The notes under the pieces: model-generated
The model's database searches: none
What the model was told of the DNA's origin: nothing
What the model saw: the letters and a program-made list of their open reading frames with translations, nothing else
Made by a program: the position numbers and the translations under genes
In this document: positions 23,151 through 34,104 of the stretch, one piece after another
Layout of the letters: each line of letters starts with the position of its first letter
How positions within the stretch are numbered: the first letter of the stretch is position 1
Assembly: GCA_006176705.1 (NCBI GenBank)
Contig: QRFJ01000056.1
Location: 2,914,679-2,978,678, forward strand
DNA: 64,000 bases
From: Cocos nucifera
Taxonomy: Eukaryota; Streptophyta; Magnoliopsida; Arecales; Arecaceae
Direction: 5' to 3'

Positions 23151-24745
23151 GTCCAGAGATCATATTAATGACTCCCATCGTTGGTCGATTGTCATTTGGT
23201 TTCTCAGGTTGGGGCTGAGGTTGTCGATCAGCTCGAGTTGGAGTCGAAGGATCGTGTCGATATTTACCAAGGAAGCCTCAGCGAATCAGGGATTCAATTT
23301 CTTTTCGAGTTGAATGCACTGTTTGGTGTTATGACCATGATCATCATGGAACCGATAGTACTTTTTTCTATTCCAACTTCTCGACGGTGCTTTCATCAGT
23401 GGGGGTGTCGTAGGTACTCTCCTCCTTTGATTTTCATCAAAATTTATGCACGAGGAGCAGTTAGCGGAGTATAGGAGTCATATTTTATATCGTAGTTGTT
23501 CGATCTTGGACTCCACTGGAATGGTGAAGCTTTTTTATCGATTGATTGTCGACTTGGTTCAGCATGAGCTCTATCCTTCTTTTATTTTTTTTTGATATTT
23601 TTTTTCTGTTTGATGCCGATCAGAAGCGCCTTCATTCACATGAATGTGCTTAAACATGTGCTTAGGAGTTCTGCATATATCCGAGGATGATTTCTTATCT
23701 AGGAAGTAGGTGAATCGGGATCCTCTCAAATCTTTTTTCATGGTTGAAATAGCCAAGTCTTCATTGAGGTCCTTCACCTCAAGTGTGGCGGCATTGAAAT
23801 GCACCATAAATCTTCTTAATATCTCTCCTTCATTCTATTTGATGGAGAAGAGACTATCGGATGTTTGTGGCATCTTTCGATTAGTGCTGAAATGCGCCAC
23901 GAACGAACTCTCTAGCTACTCGAAAGAAGATATGCTTTTTGATCGGAGCTCAGGATACTAGATTCGAGTAGCCTTCTGAATGGTTGCTGGGAAGCTTTTG
24001 CAAAAAAGGACGTCCGAAGCCTCTGGATCATCATGAGAGTTTTGTAACTCTGTAGATGATCAATCGGATCTATGGAATCATCATATGGATCCATCTATGG
24101 CATCTTGAACTAAGACAGGATCGGTTCATCCATAATTCATCAAGAAAATGGCAAGGGGGGCTGTGTGAATGTTAAGGTTGTTGGGACCTCCTCGATTATT
24201 CACTTGTAGTCGAGCAAGTTTGCAGTCGATTTTTTTGAATTTTCATTCGTAGTTATCAAGCCGCCGCTGCTGTGAGTATGCAAGGATAGAATCCCCTGAA
24301 GAAGTTGATAGTAGATGCGGTCTCTCTCCCTTATGAATGCTACACCAAAGGGAAGGAGAAGCAGACCATCGTGAATGTCGTGTGGTATGATGTGAATGCT
24401 AAGATGGGGATGCTTCGATGCGGCAAGAAGGTCATATCGATTGCCGCTTTGATGAAGGAGACAAAGATCGTCGTGGAGAGTGACAACTGTGCTTCTTTTG
24501 CCAGTGGTTCTTTTGCCATCGGTTGCTGTTGATGTTGTTGGAGGCTGTGTACCACCTCCATCAGTACTTTCATCTGCTACATCAATGTAGCAAGTTATTC
24601 GGTTTGGACGTCCATCGTAACAATTGGACGTGAAAGGCTAGGCTCTACCATGGGACGTGGAGGAGGGAGATGATCTTTTCGATGGAAAGATTGCATGGCA
24701 GAGCCAATGAAATATTGGGCTTGTGTTCTTGGCATGGTTGCTTTT
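23151..24745 (-). pseudogene. Element C gag (degenerate)
   Basis: The start is probably an ATG near 24738 (MPRTQAQYFIGSAMQ). A Gln-rich stretch (LQQHQQQPMAKEPL, near 24520) and a capsid segment VHFNAATLEVKDLNEDL at 23807-23740 follow. The knuckle region FHDDHGHNTKQC lies near 23320. This knuckle keeps the His/Cys pattern better than A's. Multiple stops and shifts are present. Confidence 0.7.
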
Positions 24746-24789
24746 TCAGAGCAATTTGTTTCTTCTGCCCCCTTTCTGGTGCATCAATC

Positions 24790-25550
24790 TATTGCGGCCA
24801 ATCCTTCGATGTGCATGTTATCGGAGAAGATTACTTGAAAAAGAAGTCCTTACTAATCGGAGTTATCTTCGGTGGAGACTCTCCGATGCTTAAATCGGTG
24901 AAGAAATGGTCGAACAGGTAAGTAAAGTTAAAATTGATAGAGTATTGCCCAGAATTGTCTTTCTTAGGTGATTCGTTTACCTCTCTTTTATAGATGAGCT
25001 ACTGGTAACCATTGGCAACGGTTAAAAATCGTGGGGTCCTGTTTATTCCAAAATAATGAAGGTAGTTAATGCCCATTATGTGATCGTGGAGAGTCCATTA
25101 TGCGCGTTCTGCACCAAGAATGTAGGTTGTACCGACTATATGTCGATTTTGCTGTCCAGCAAACTATATGTCGGTAATTCTATTGATTCAACTAACTATC
25201 GACAACTTTGATATCTTGATTGGTCAGTGGATAGAGTTATTCTGTTCGTTGAAAAGTTGGTTGAGGAGAGCTGACTGTTGATCGATACATCGATGGATAG
25301 TTAGTTGTCTATGTGATTTTTCGATTATAAGTCGGGCATCAAGATTGGTCAATAGTTGGTTTGGTCGGTCGATAATCATCTACCCAACTTATAGTTATCT
25401 TTCGTCATTTAGGACTTTGTTGTAGATGCCATTTAGTCAGTGGTGCTGATCATCAATTTGTAACACCGACTATCAATCATCGTATGGTCACTAAATCGAG
25501 GATTGCAGAGTCAAATGAGCCTAACATGACCATTCTTGTTACCATTGCAT
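24790..25550 (-). repeat. Element C 5' LTR (right edge uncertain)
   Basis: The inner edge is set by the primer-like GATTGATGCACCAGAAAGG on the minus strand just left of 24790. Inside, GGTGGAGACTCTCCGATGCT (24861-24880) and CTCTTTTATAGATGAG correspond to blocks in the LTRs of A and E. No clear outer TG was found, so 25550 is an estimate. Confidence 0.45.
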
Positions 25551-25599
25551 CATTGTCTTAGAGAGCGCTTTATCAAACATATGCCTTTTTTTTTTGGAT

Positions 25600-26600
25600 G
25601 GTCTATTTGGGTTAAGGTCAAACTAGACTTGCACTTAAAATAGCATACTTGGATCCTACCCGAATCCAATTTGGATTGTAGTTCTTTGAGCCGAGAATGG
25701 ATCTTGTTGCCGTAGAATTGTGATTTTGGTCAGAATAGCTAGAGTGGACGACGACTAGTCTCCTCGTGATGAGACATGTAAAAAATTCTAATCAAAATTG
25801 GCTCCGGTAGGGATCTGATGCTCAAGTCAGGATTTTGGAAGAGAAATAGAGCATGCGAGAAGATAAAAAAGATGTACTTGAAGGTCTACTTATAGATGGG
25901 GTTGGAGCCGTTCGAAAGATATGATCCATGGGTTATCTCGGTTGGATCAGATGCGATGGGATAATATTTACGATCGACATTTTTGGGATGAGACGGTTGT
26001 GGTTGCTTTATATGGATTGTGGCTAGTTGTTGTAGCATGATCATGCAAATTTAAAATAGAGCACGAGAATCTTCGATCAAGTTGGGCATGACCGGGGGCT
26101 TCAAGTTAGTAGGCGGTTTAGGTGGATCACTTGGAGCTGGAAGCTGGGATTGGAGGTAGATGAAGTGATCAGTAGCTAGCGAGGATCAGCAGCTAGTGGG
26201 GTGCTAATAGCTGACAGAAGGTTGGCAGTTGAGCAAATCAATGGCCAAGTAGATCGACAACTGAACGGATCGATGGCCGAGTAGATCGATGACCGAGCAA
26301 ATGATAATCGGAGAGATCAACGACCAAAGGTGTCGAAGACCATCAGGAGTTGTAGCTGACGAAGTTGACTAATAGGGATCGGCATAAGGAAAAGGATTGG
26401 TGGTTGAAGCAACTTTAGAGCACACCTGAAGCAGATCGATCATGAAGTATGAATCTGTGGTGTCCAAGATAGCCATGTCTTTGACTTAGATGATCTTACT
26501 GACAATAGATCCAAAGTTAAATTTGTCACAATCTTTAGATTGAGTCCAAGTCCAATAAAAATATAACTAAGTCAGATTTGATCCAATTGCATCATGGAAT
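25600..26600 (-). repeat. LTR-like sequence of the Tat group, unassigned
   Basis: A segment around 25800-25910 (GGCTCCGGTAGGGATCTGAT, CTCAAGTCAGG, CTACTTATAGATGG) repeats the block order seen in the LTRs of A, C and E, so another related LTR lies here. Short GATCGATGGCCGAGTAGATC-type repeats occur at 26235-26330. It may be the outer part of C's LTR or a solo LTR. Confidence 0.4.
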
Positions 26601-27201
26601 ATGTAACAGTCTTAAGTTCATATTTTTAGACCTAACTCAACTCTGTCTCAAAGTACATACGTACACTCTTATCCCCTTTCGCATGCAAGTAGTCTAGACA
26701 TTCGTCAGAGTAAGTAATTGTTCGAGCTAATGCCTCATACCGAGCACAACTTGCAATTACCGAATTGAATGAGACACTTGTAACATCCTGTCATCCACTT
26801 GAACAGCATGCGAGCAGCCCAGAGGTTCCCATATGCCGAGTTCATTGCCATTTGCATGTTGCCTTCAAAATTTGATCCGATTATCTGGGGGATGCTGACT
26901 GATCTACTGTGGTGGAAGAGGAAGCGCCTAAAGGGAATAATTGAATAGAGAGTATTGAAAATGACAAGGGGGAATAAAATGGTGTAAAATAGACGGTCTT
27001 CTGCTCGTATATAACATCTTGAGATCTTTCTTTGGATGAAGAGTTTCCATCCTATTGGAGTTGGATGGTTCTAGTTTGGATGAAGTACTGCTATCTTTTC
27101 AGTTTTTCTTAGCCGAAAAATGAGAGTCATATTAAAATTGGTCCCTTACTCATCATATATTGATCGATGATAGGCAGATCAAACTTAGACAATACTGTAA
27201 G
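26601..27201. other. Unassigned sequence between C/LTR-like DNA and element E
   Basis: These 600 bp have no open frame, no LTR edge and no recognised domain. They form the left flank of E; 27202-27206 (atatt) is a possible target-site copy. Confidence 0.5.
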
Positions 27202-27206
27202 ATATT

Positions 27207-27824
27207 TGTTACTACTGAGAATCGTTGGCTTCAAAATTGAAGGAATGGCTATGCGCAGATAAGCTTGAGAACCTACAAAATAAAGTCCAGACCAGAGGAT
27301 TTGATCTTCGGCGAGGATCCTTCGATGCTCAAGTTAGAAATAAGCAGGAACTAATTTCTTTTAAGAGAGGCTTCTTACATACCTAGGTTCTCGGGGTTCG
27401 TGGTATTTATAAAAAAGTTTTTACACAATAGTTACACCATTCTGCTGATTTTAGGCCGCTAATCTCATCATGGTGAGATTTCTGAAAACCTTTCGGATGG
27501 AATGACGGTTGCTGGTATGATTAGAATTTCTAATTTATCATCGATGATTTTGAACGAGTAGGTGATAGCCTATTTACGATCTGATTATAGTTATATTATG
27601 GTCAATCCGCAGGGCACTTTCTTTATCCGAGATGATTTAAAAATGATAGATGCCAACTGGGGTGTTTTCATAAATATTGGATCAGATTAGCCCTCTGACA
27701 TTAGTCATCTATTTAGAGAATATTATAATAATATCTAATCCATTAGCGCCCGTCAGGATAGACTGAGCTGAGATGCCTCTGGGGTATATCAATCGATCTG
27801 AGGTATTTTATTACCATCGTAATA
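27207..27824 (-). repeat. Element E 3' LTR
   Basis: This copy matches 43337-43951 across its length, for example GTTGGCTTCAAAATTGAAGG and CGATGATTTTGAACGAGTAG against near-identical words there. On the minus strand it ends GTAACA. The purine run AGGAGG just outside its start (plus strand cctcct at 27828-27833) is a plausible polypurine tract. Confidence 0.75.
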
Positions 27825-28139
27825 CTACCTCCTAGTGCTGAGTTTAAGGATCTTACAAAAAGACTAATCATAGACAGCGCCTCAGATCGGATGAGTTACT
27901 TTCCTATCTATAGTTGTACACCAACATTTGATTGTTGTTGTTGCCATTCCTTGGGGCGAGAGTAGTTATGATTGAAAGACCCGTTCCGTTCGTTGATAGA
28001 AGAAGGATAAATTTAATAACAAATATCTCCTTGTCTTCTCCCCTTTTACTATAAAATGTTTGGAGAGGATAACTGAAGAACGAAAAGCATTTCTAAATAT
28101 AAAACTTTCATTTTTTTCATCCCTTCTTTTGAATCTGCC

Positions 28140-29160
28140 TTGTTAGACTTTTTACTCCAAATGGATTCTCAGATGGTTGCGATATTGAAGAGACTATTGG
28201 CTCAAAGGTTGCGAGCCAAGATTTCGTCTGCTCAAACCCAATCTTTCAGGAGTTCCTCTATTGAAGTTTCGGAGGCTCCTTTAACATCTCCCCCTCCTAT
28301 CCCAGATGATGTGGAAGGGGATAGGTCCTTGTCAAGGAGTGATTTACAAAACTCGTTTGATAATGTTAGGGTCGAGCCAGTGGATTCAATGGGAGAAAAT
28401 GTAGAGACCATGATAGAAGCAACAATGAAAACTTCCACAGAGGTCATCCCCATTTACTCTCCGGCATGTGTTGTCTTAGAGATGGAAGCCAATCTTCCCA
28501 AAGAGTCGAAAGGAGGAGCCAATAAGGCTTCCGGCTCCTTCAACTCGATCGATGCGGTTGGGGCTGTCAAACTACAGAGGGTAGAGGTTCCTGGCTTAGA
28601 TGTTTTTTCGATGAGGATCCAGGAGAAGGCACCCCAAATGTCGTCGATTTCTTCCTCTTTTTTTGCTACAAATAATTTGGGAGTCACCACCAAGTTCTTG
28701 AGGAGGTATCTCCCTCATGTAGATAGGCTCACTTTAGAAGACAAAGATGTCCAACATCAGGTGTCTGGGGCCTTCAACTCTTTGACTTTACTCAATCATT
28801 ATCTGGCAAGTTTCACCGGGGCCGCTTTCGAATTTTCACCTTTAGAACTTGTGGAAGCAAAGAATAAGCTCGAAAAGCTTAAATATTACCTTGAGCAGGA
28901 GAAAGCTGCTAATGTTGATCTAATTAAGGAGATCGACTGCTCTGAGAAAGTTCTTTCTAAAACTCAATAAGTAATCGATTGAAAGGATGATGAGTTGAGT
29001 AGAGCTTGCCGTAGGATCGAGGTTCTTGAAAAATAGAGAACAAAAGCTGATCGAGAATATCATCGTGCCTATGACGTCATCAGACGCCTGAAGAGGATCT
29101 TGGCTGAAAGGGGTGGATCTTCGTCTAAGACCATACTTCTCTAAGATTTTGATGATCGAT
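28140..29160 (+). CDS. Antisense ORF 1 of element E, coiled-coil protein
   Basis: Open for 276 codons (28140-28970) on the strand opposite to pol. The first ATG after 28140 is at 28161 (MDSQMVAILKRLLAQ). The N-terminal half is Ser/Pro/Glu-rich and probably disordered. Residues 190-225 hold LRRYLPHVDRLTLEDKD. The last 60 residues (LVEAKNKLEKLKYYLEQEK) are a predicted coiled coil. The frame continues past a TAA at 28968 with further coiled-coil sequence (RRIEVLEK, YHRAYDVIRRLKR) to about 29140. It resembles the C-terminal halves of plant transposon proteins downstream of a PF04195-like domain. No catalytic motif is visible, and the role is unknown. Confidence 0.55.
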
Positions 29161-29330
29161 CGATGAAGAGACCCGAGACTTCAAGCAGGGGGCATCACAT
29201 GGAGGAAGCTTCATGAAGGTCCCAACTTTCCTCCTCCATGGGAGGACCTACAGCTTGGAGGGCTCCAACTAAACCCTAGATATTAAATAATTCACTCGAA
29301 AGGTTAAGGAAAGCTGGGACAAACTCTGTT

Positions 29331-29537
29331 ATGAAGGCTTGTAAGATGGGCTTTTATGCAAGCTTTAATGAGTGCAAAGAAATAGTTTTGCCTCATATTC
29401 TTGATGGAGCCACTGAGTCCCTGCATATGGATTGGTCGGATGTTAATCTACAATCTATAATTCATACTTGCATCAGCAAATTCTCAAATACGTCTGATCT
29501 TGCTATCAAAGAAGCTGAGGCAGATTTCGATGCATAG
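29331..29537 (+). pseudogene. C-terminal remnant of antisense ORF 1
   Basis: A 68-codon frame (MKACKMGFYASFNECKEIVL ...) ends in an acidic, Ala-rich tail. It lies 170 bp after the coiled-coil part of antisense ORF 1 on the same strand, so it is probably the end of the same gene after stops. No function can be inferred. Confidence 0.4.
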
Positions 29538-30133
29538 AGAGCTCAATCCGAGGTCAGGAGGAAGATCTTTCCAAGGTGAATTGTTGAGGAGCTCTTGACA
29601 ACATCCTTGTGCACATATGCTTTTCTTCTTTTTTTTTGTACCAAAACTTTGTATGAAAGCTTCATATATAAAAGAAATACTTTTTTGCCAAAGTGGTTCC
29701 TTTTTTATTCTTTTCTTATCTTTTTGAGATGTTCTGAATTGTCGAACCCATTTTCCTGCTTAATTGGTTATCTCCTTGTCCTTGGCCTGTCCATCCAGCG
29801 ATTTGTGGAAAGCCAAGAGGGACGGAATTTAAACCACCATTTGCATATCGATTACTACGGCACATCTTCACACACACTGCCTCATGAGTGGAGCATGGCA
29901 TGGTTTTGGCTCTCCATACCGATTTATCGTATCGATGACAAAAGATCATATCTAATGGCCAGCCATCACGTGTCCATGCTACGTCGATCTCCGCCGCACG
30001 TATTTAATATTTCGAGAAGATGAATCACTCGGATCTCCGCTAGTTCTATATAAGACCTAGATGGAATAAGGGTTAAATCTTGTCATCTTCTTCTTACTAT
30101 GAATTTTTATCTATTTTTCTTTCTCTTGCAAAA

Positions 30134-30560
30134 ATGGCCCAATCCGAAGATTTCGAGTTTGCCCCTTTGGTCTTTCGATCGGAGATAACGGAGGATGACC
30201 TGATACTGATTTATGATCAGTTCAACTTTTTTTTAGAGTTTCAACTCGTAGTTCCCAAATCGGAGAAGCGGGTCTGCAACCCTCCTCCTAGTCGGATCAG
30301 AGTGTACAAGGAGTATTTCTGGGACGGATTGAGGTTTTCTCTTCATCCCTTTTTTATCACTTTTTTTCGCTTTCTGGAGATGTCGCTTTGTTCAGTGGTG
30401 CCAAACTTGTGGTGCCATATTTGCGGCTTCACTATAGCATACCTTCTGGCTAGGGTGGAGCCGATTATAACGCTCTTTCGTTACTATTTTATGGCGAAGA
30501 GGCATCCTGGGGCTCGCGATTGATGGTACGTAACCCCCAAATTGAGAAAAAACGTCCCTC
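30134..30560 (+). pseudogene. Antisense ORF 2 of element E: PF04195-like 'putative gypsy type transposon' domain
   Basis: The ATG at 30134 starts MAQSEDFEFAPLVFRSEIT. Residues 60-125 show the family pattern: LRFSLHPFFITFFRFLEM, NLWCHICGFTIAY and EPIITLFRYYFMAKRHPGAR. An in-frame TGA at 30521 falls just before the expected WWY-like end (WYVTPK follows it). Short in-frame fragments lead on to 31071. The domain is found in proteins encoded on either strand of plant gypsy elements; its biochemical role is unknown. A TATAAGACC motif at 30048-30056 is a possible TATA box for an antisense promoter. Confidence 0.65.
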
Positions 30561-31070
30561 CATTGATACAGGGTGCTCCTTCCGCCGTTCATGGATGGAA
30601 AACCAGATTTTTATTTATTTTTTAAACCTCAGGAGAAGATTAGGGTTTTGTCGATTAGGGGGAGCTGTAGGAGAATCTATTGAAGGATCCACCGCTTGGT
30701 CCGCATTTAGAGCAGGACCTAAAGACCCTGCAAAGTTATGAGGTTCCAAAGTTGGAGTTGCTATCCAAGCAGATTCTGTTCAATATTGGGATCAACCGAT
30801 TCAACTCTTTCAGTATGTATTTGTTTTCTTTTATATCAATAGATTTTTCAAGTATGTAGACTTGGTGCCAGATGGTCAATACTTTAAATTTCAAGAACCG
30901 ATCAGAGTCTCCTTAAAGTTGGGATTCCGAAGGGTCATCGTAAAAGGAAGATCCATACAGCCAGTGAGAGGTCTGCCCATATTTGAATTGAACCTCTCCC
31001 AGCGCAACGATCTCCTATAGTCGAGGAGCCTAGTCTTCTCAGTGTTGAGGACTTCCAGATCATCCAGGTT

Positions 31071-31448
31071 TTGCACAAATTAGAGCTTCCAGTTCCAGAG
31101 GAGGGCCATAAGGTTTTCATTGAATGTCTGTTTAGCGAGGCTATTTTAGGCTTACCGATTTCTGATGCCCCTAAGCCTTTTCCAGAGGAGGAATTATTCA
31201 GGGGAAAGGAAACTAGTGAGCCTGCAATAGCCAAAAAACTTTCTGCCAGGGATGCTGATGCTTTGAAGACTCGCACGGCGGCAAAATTGAAGGCTCCACT
31301 AGATGAGCTGAAGATTTTTGAAAAGGTCAGTATTTCTAGAACTACACCGACTGAAGTCTACTATGATGGTTTGGCCTTATATGATTATAAGTTGGCCTGT
31401 GAAGCATTCTCAAATTTTTTTTTCTGGTTGACGCGTTCGAGATACTGA
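31071..31448 (+). pseudogene. Middle portion of antisense ORF 2
   Basis: A frame of 125 codons is rich in Glu, Lys and Ala (PFPEEELFRGKETSEPAIAK, LKTRTAAKLKAPL). It follows the PF04195-like part on the same strand and precedes a coiled-coil frame, so it is probably the hinge of the same protein. Its end (FFFWLTRSRY) looks like a shifted frame. Confidence 0.45.
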
Positions 31449-31642
31449 TTGATCCTCTAAAGATGAGAAGAAAAAAAGCTCTAGACTACTTTGTTTAGAT
31501 AAGCCGAGATCATAGATTGTTGTTCTTTTTATTTTTATTTTCTTATTTTAGAACTTATCCTTACGAACCTCATGCAATGCCTATGTAGCTTGCCCATTAC
31601 TTAAATGGATTCATAAAAAACATTGCTGACCTTTCCAAAAGG

Positions 31643-32089
31643 ATGATAGAACTAGAGATTCAAAGCACGATCCTCCAGAAGGTAAAGGATCAGCTGTCCA
31701 AAAAGATAGCAGAGATTTCGGACAGAGCTGAAGAGGTTGAGAAAAAAGTTCTAGGCATCGAGATGGCATTAAAAAAACTTATAGAAGAGAATGTCCGTCT
31801 AACCGGTATTAATGGAGCCTTAGAGGTCGAGATCATAAAACTGAGGGATCGAGTCGTCAAGACTGAAGCATCCAAGGTGGAGGCTTTATTCTTGATGAAA
31901 GTGGCTGAGGAGAAGGCCTTGAAGGCAGTTGACGATTTTAGGATGTTCGATGAATTCAAGGAAGAGAATGCCTCTTTTATACTGGACGCCTATGACGATA
32001 GAAAACATGTTGTTCATGAGGAAATAGCTTCAAAATATCTTGAGTTGAATTTAAGCTTCTTGGATATTCCTCCGGACAACTTGTCTTGA
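31643..32089 (+). CDS. Coiled-coil C-terminal part of antisense ORF 2
   Basis: There are 148 codons beginning MIELEIQSTILQKVKDQL. The heptad pattern is strong through residues 5-100 (KIAEISDRAEEVEKKVLGIE, VEIIKLRDRVVKTEASKVEA), and the frame ends in LSFLDIPPDNLS. A long coiled coil after a PF04195-like domain is the usual architecture, suggesting a self-associating protein. It is the best preserved part of the antisense region. The start codon is arbitrary, since the protein probably begins upstream. Confidence 0.55.
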   Translation: MIELEIQSTILQKVKDQLSKKIAEISDRAEEVEKKVLGIEMALKKLIEENVRLTGINGALEVEIIKLRDRVVKTEASKVEALFLMKVAEEKALKAVDDFRMFDEFKEENASFILDAYDDRKHVVHEEIASKYLELNLSFLDIPPDNLS

Positions 32090-32489
32090 ATTTTTATTCT
32101 CTTCAGCTCTTCAGGAGTTTTTGTAAAGAGACTTGTTATGAATAAAATTTATCATTTTTGTTCTCCTTGACTTTCTCATTTTACTTTGTTCTTTTTGTTT
32201 TACTTCAATCTGAGGAGTTATTTCTTCAGCTCATGCATTTTTGTACTTTCCAACCTCAGCTCATGAACCTACGAGCTGATCTTTTCATTTTTCATGCACG
32301 TATTTGATGGGACGTGCTCAGTCTTTCACATGTGTCATTAAATGAGCATGATTACGAAAGCGGCGTAACCATGAATTTGACTTGAAATTTGGTACTTAGT
32401 CATGGGACGATAGATACGCCCACTCCTCGATTTGCACACGACAAGATCGGGCATTTGTAATTATGGTGGATCCATCTATTTATAGCAGT

Positions 32490-33161
32490 ATTCCATTTGC
32501 TAGCTGCTCCATCAATAATATTCTTTATCTTTCAGAGGAATGTCTGCAAATTGGTTCTGTCTCCTACAAGGAGATGGAGTTCCTTCATCTCTCGATGGAG
32601 GTAGTTATTCAGTTGAGGAGATAGAGGAGTGTTGGTTGATCTCGATCAACTTGGGGTTGTCAATGGCAAGGGCTTTGTTGTCCAGATACTTTCGCTCTCG
32701 ATCTTGAGACCTTTGTCATCCTACTTCGTCTGTAGGGGATGGTCTTTCGCTCGATCCTGAGAGCTTTATCATGGTTCTCTGGCTTTAAGAGGACAGGATT
32801 TCGTGACTTACTCAAAGGGGCCTGTGGTTGTGCCACCCTTGTAGGAAAGCAGGAAGGGGTTGAGCTGCCACCCGGGTGTCTGAAGTTTAAATCTTATGAC
32901 TCAAAAGCTTCCTTAGCCATTATGTTCCCAAAAACTATGACTAGGATACTGAATGAGTTCTTCGAAGTCATATTAAGAAGCTTTACTTGAGTTGTCTATC
33001 ATGCATCGACATTCGATGGAGGGGTTTTTTGTTCTAAGTTTGGGGCAGAGTTGGATTCTGAGCAAACTCTGCCTCGATTTTGTCGGGTTCTCCATCGTTG
33101 CAACTTTTTGGCATCTCAGATGGTGGAGTTTGAGATTGTGCCACCCCCACAGCATGGAGGG
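32490..33161 (+). pseudogene. Antisense region 3 of element E, left part
   Basis: Degenerate frames (82 codons at 32739, about 60 at 32992 and 33051) lie on the plus strand. The last one runs to the edge of element F, and on the far side (36680 onward) a frame stays open in the same phase for about 25 codons. This suggests F split a reading frame. No family is recognised. Confidence 0.35.
33157..33161. repeat. Target-site duplication of element F, left copy (GAGGG)
   Basis: This is identical to 36675-36679 and directly abuts the LTR edge. Confidence 0.8.
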
Positions 33162-34086
33162 TGTGAGGATTTATGGTGCTCCCAAGCCTTAGAAGGCCAC
33201 GAGAGGAGTCAGGGCTTCGGGGATTTCAGGGGTTTGGTTGGTGCTTCAGAGATCTGAGATTCAAGATGAAGCAAGAAACTAAAGCTGGGAAATCAAAACT
33301 ACAAAAAAAAAAATTTCTATTGGTTAGTCGGCTTAGTCCAAAATTGGATCGGCTAAGTCTCAATACACAGGCAAAATAGAGAGCTGCGCATCCGGGACTG
33401 CTGGCACGGCATAGAACTAGGCCGGCTTAGTTTCAGACTAAGTCGATCCAATGAAACTTAGCCGGCTCAATGCTGAGACTGAGCCAGCTCAATGCGCGGG
33501 CAGAGTTATGTGAGGATCTATTTTGGGCTAGGATCTGGATTGATCCTAGAGGTCTTAAGGCCTAGTTTGAAAAGTCTTAAAGGGGCTAACTCATGTATGG
33601 GTCGGGTCTAGATCTAGAGGATGAGAGCATGGGAGACATGGGTGTACATGGACTCGATGAGTGCTTTCATGTATTGGGTTAGTCAGAAAAGTTTTTGGTT
33701 GGGTCTAATGGCTATGTATAAATACATAGGTTGTATTAGAATTTTCAAGGTTGAAATCAATATAGACCTTTTCTGCCTTAATGTTTTCTTCTTCTTTTCT
33801 CTCTAGTGTAGTTGCCCTAGGTTCTTGAAGAAGCCCTAGAGAGAGGGGGTGCCTCCCTTAAGCTCAAGGAGGGAGGTTCCCCAGCATAGATCTAGGTGTT
33901 GGATCTATGATTTGCTATCCATAGAGAATATCACAAATTCCTTCAGATCCATGCTAAAGATCAGGAGCTTCCGCAATATGGTATCGGTGCTTGTGATGTC
34001 AAGGATGCTTGGCGTTCAAGCGATATCATGGATTTATAATTTGGTATCAGAGCTAGGTGATGCCTGAGACATTGTGGATGATAATA
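33162..34086 (+). repeat. Element F 5' LTR
   Basis: This LTR starts TGTGAGGATTTATGG and ends GATGATAATA. It includes repeated CCGGCTTAG/AGCCGGCTCA words (33325-33490), a TATAAATA box at 33717 and an inverted repeat CCTCCCTTAAGCTCAAGGAG (33851-33870). Confidence 0.85.
33717..33724 (+). promoter_or_regulatory. TATA box of element F 5' LTR
   Basis: TATAAATA occurs within a conserved palindromic setting (CTATGTATAAATACATAGG). The same site is at 36308-36315 in the 3' LTR. Confidence 0.6.
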
Positions 34087-34090
34087 TATA

Positions 34091-34104
34091 TGGTATCAGA
34101 GCCA
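34091..34104 (+). other. Element F primer-binding site (initiator Met tRNA type)
   Basis: TGGTATCAGAGCCA follows the LTR end by four bases. The first 12 bases are complementary to the 3' end of plant initiator tRNA-Met. A second copy of the same motif (34042-34053) lies inside the LTR end and is repeated in the 3' LTR as TAGTATCAGAGC. Confidence 0.75.

Larger units (their letters stand above)
21320..25550 (-). mobile_element. Element C: Tat-type Ty3/gypsy remnant, outermost host of the nest
   Basis: On the minus strand this has a 5' LTR whose inner edge is at 24790, primer site, gag, protease and RT. It is cut at 21319 where element D starts; the RNase H/integrase half must lie left of the window. 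Domain order and motifs match A and E. It is the most decayed of the three: frames rarely exceed 80 codons. The outer LTR edge on the right could not be fixed; 25550 is a guess. Confidence 0.72.

Noticed and set aside
26220..26345. CRISPR-like or regulatory repeat cluster (GATCGATGGCCGAGTAGATC words)
   Set aside because: The words are irregular in spacing and length and fit a degenerate short tandem repeat in an LTR. CRISPR arrays are not expected in a plant nucleus.
32973..33155. Minus-strand frames in 32.9-36.0 kb as genes
   Set aside because: They are short, lack domains, and lie in the antisense module of E and in element F's LTRs, where similar shadows occur in both LTR copies.
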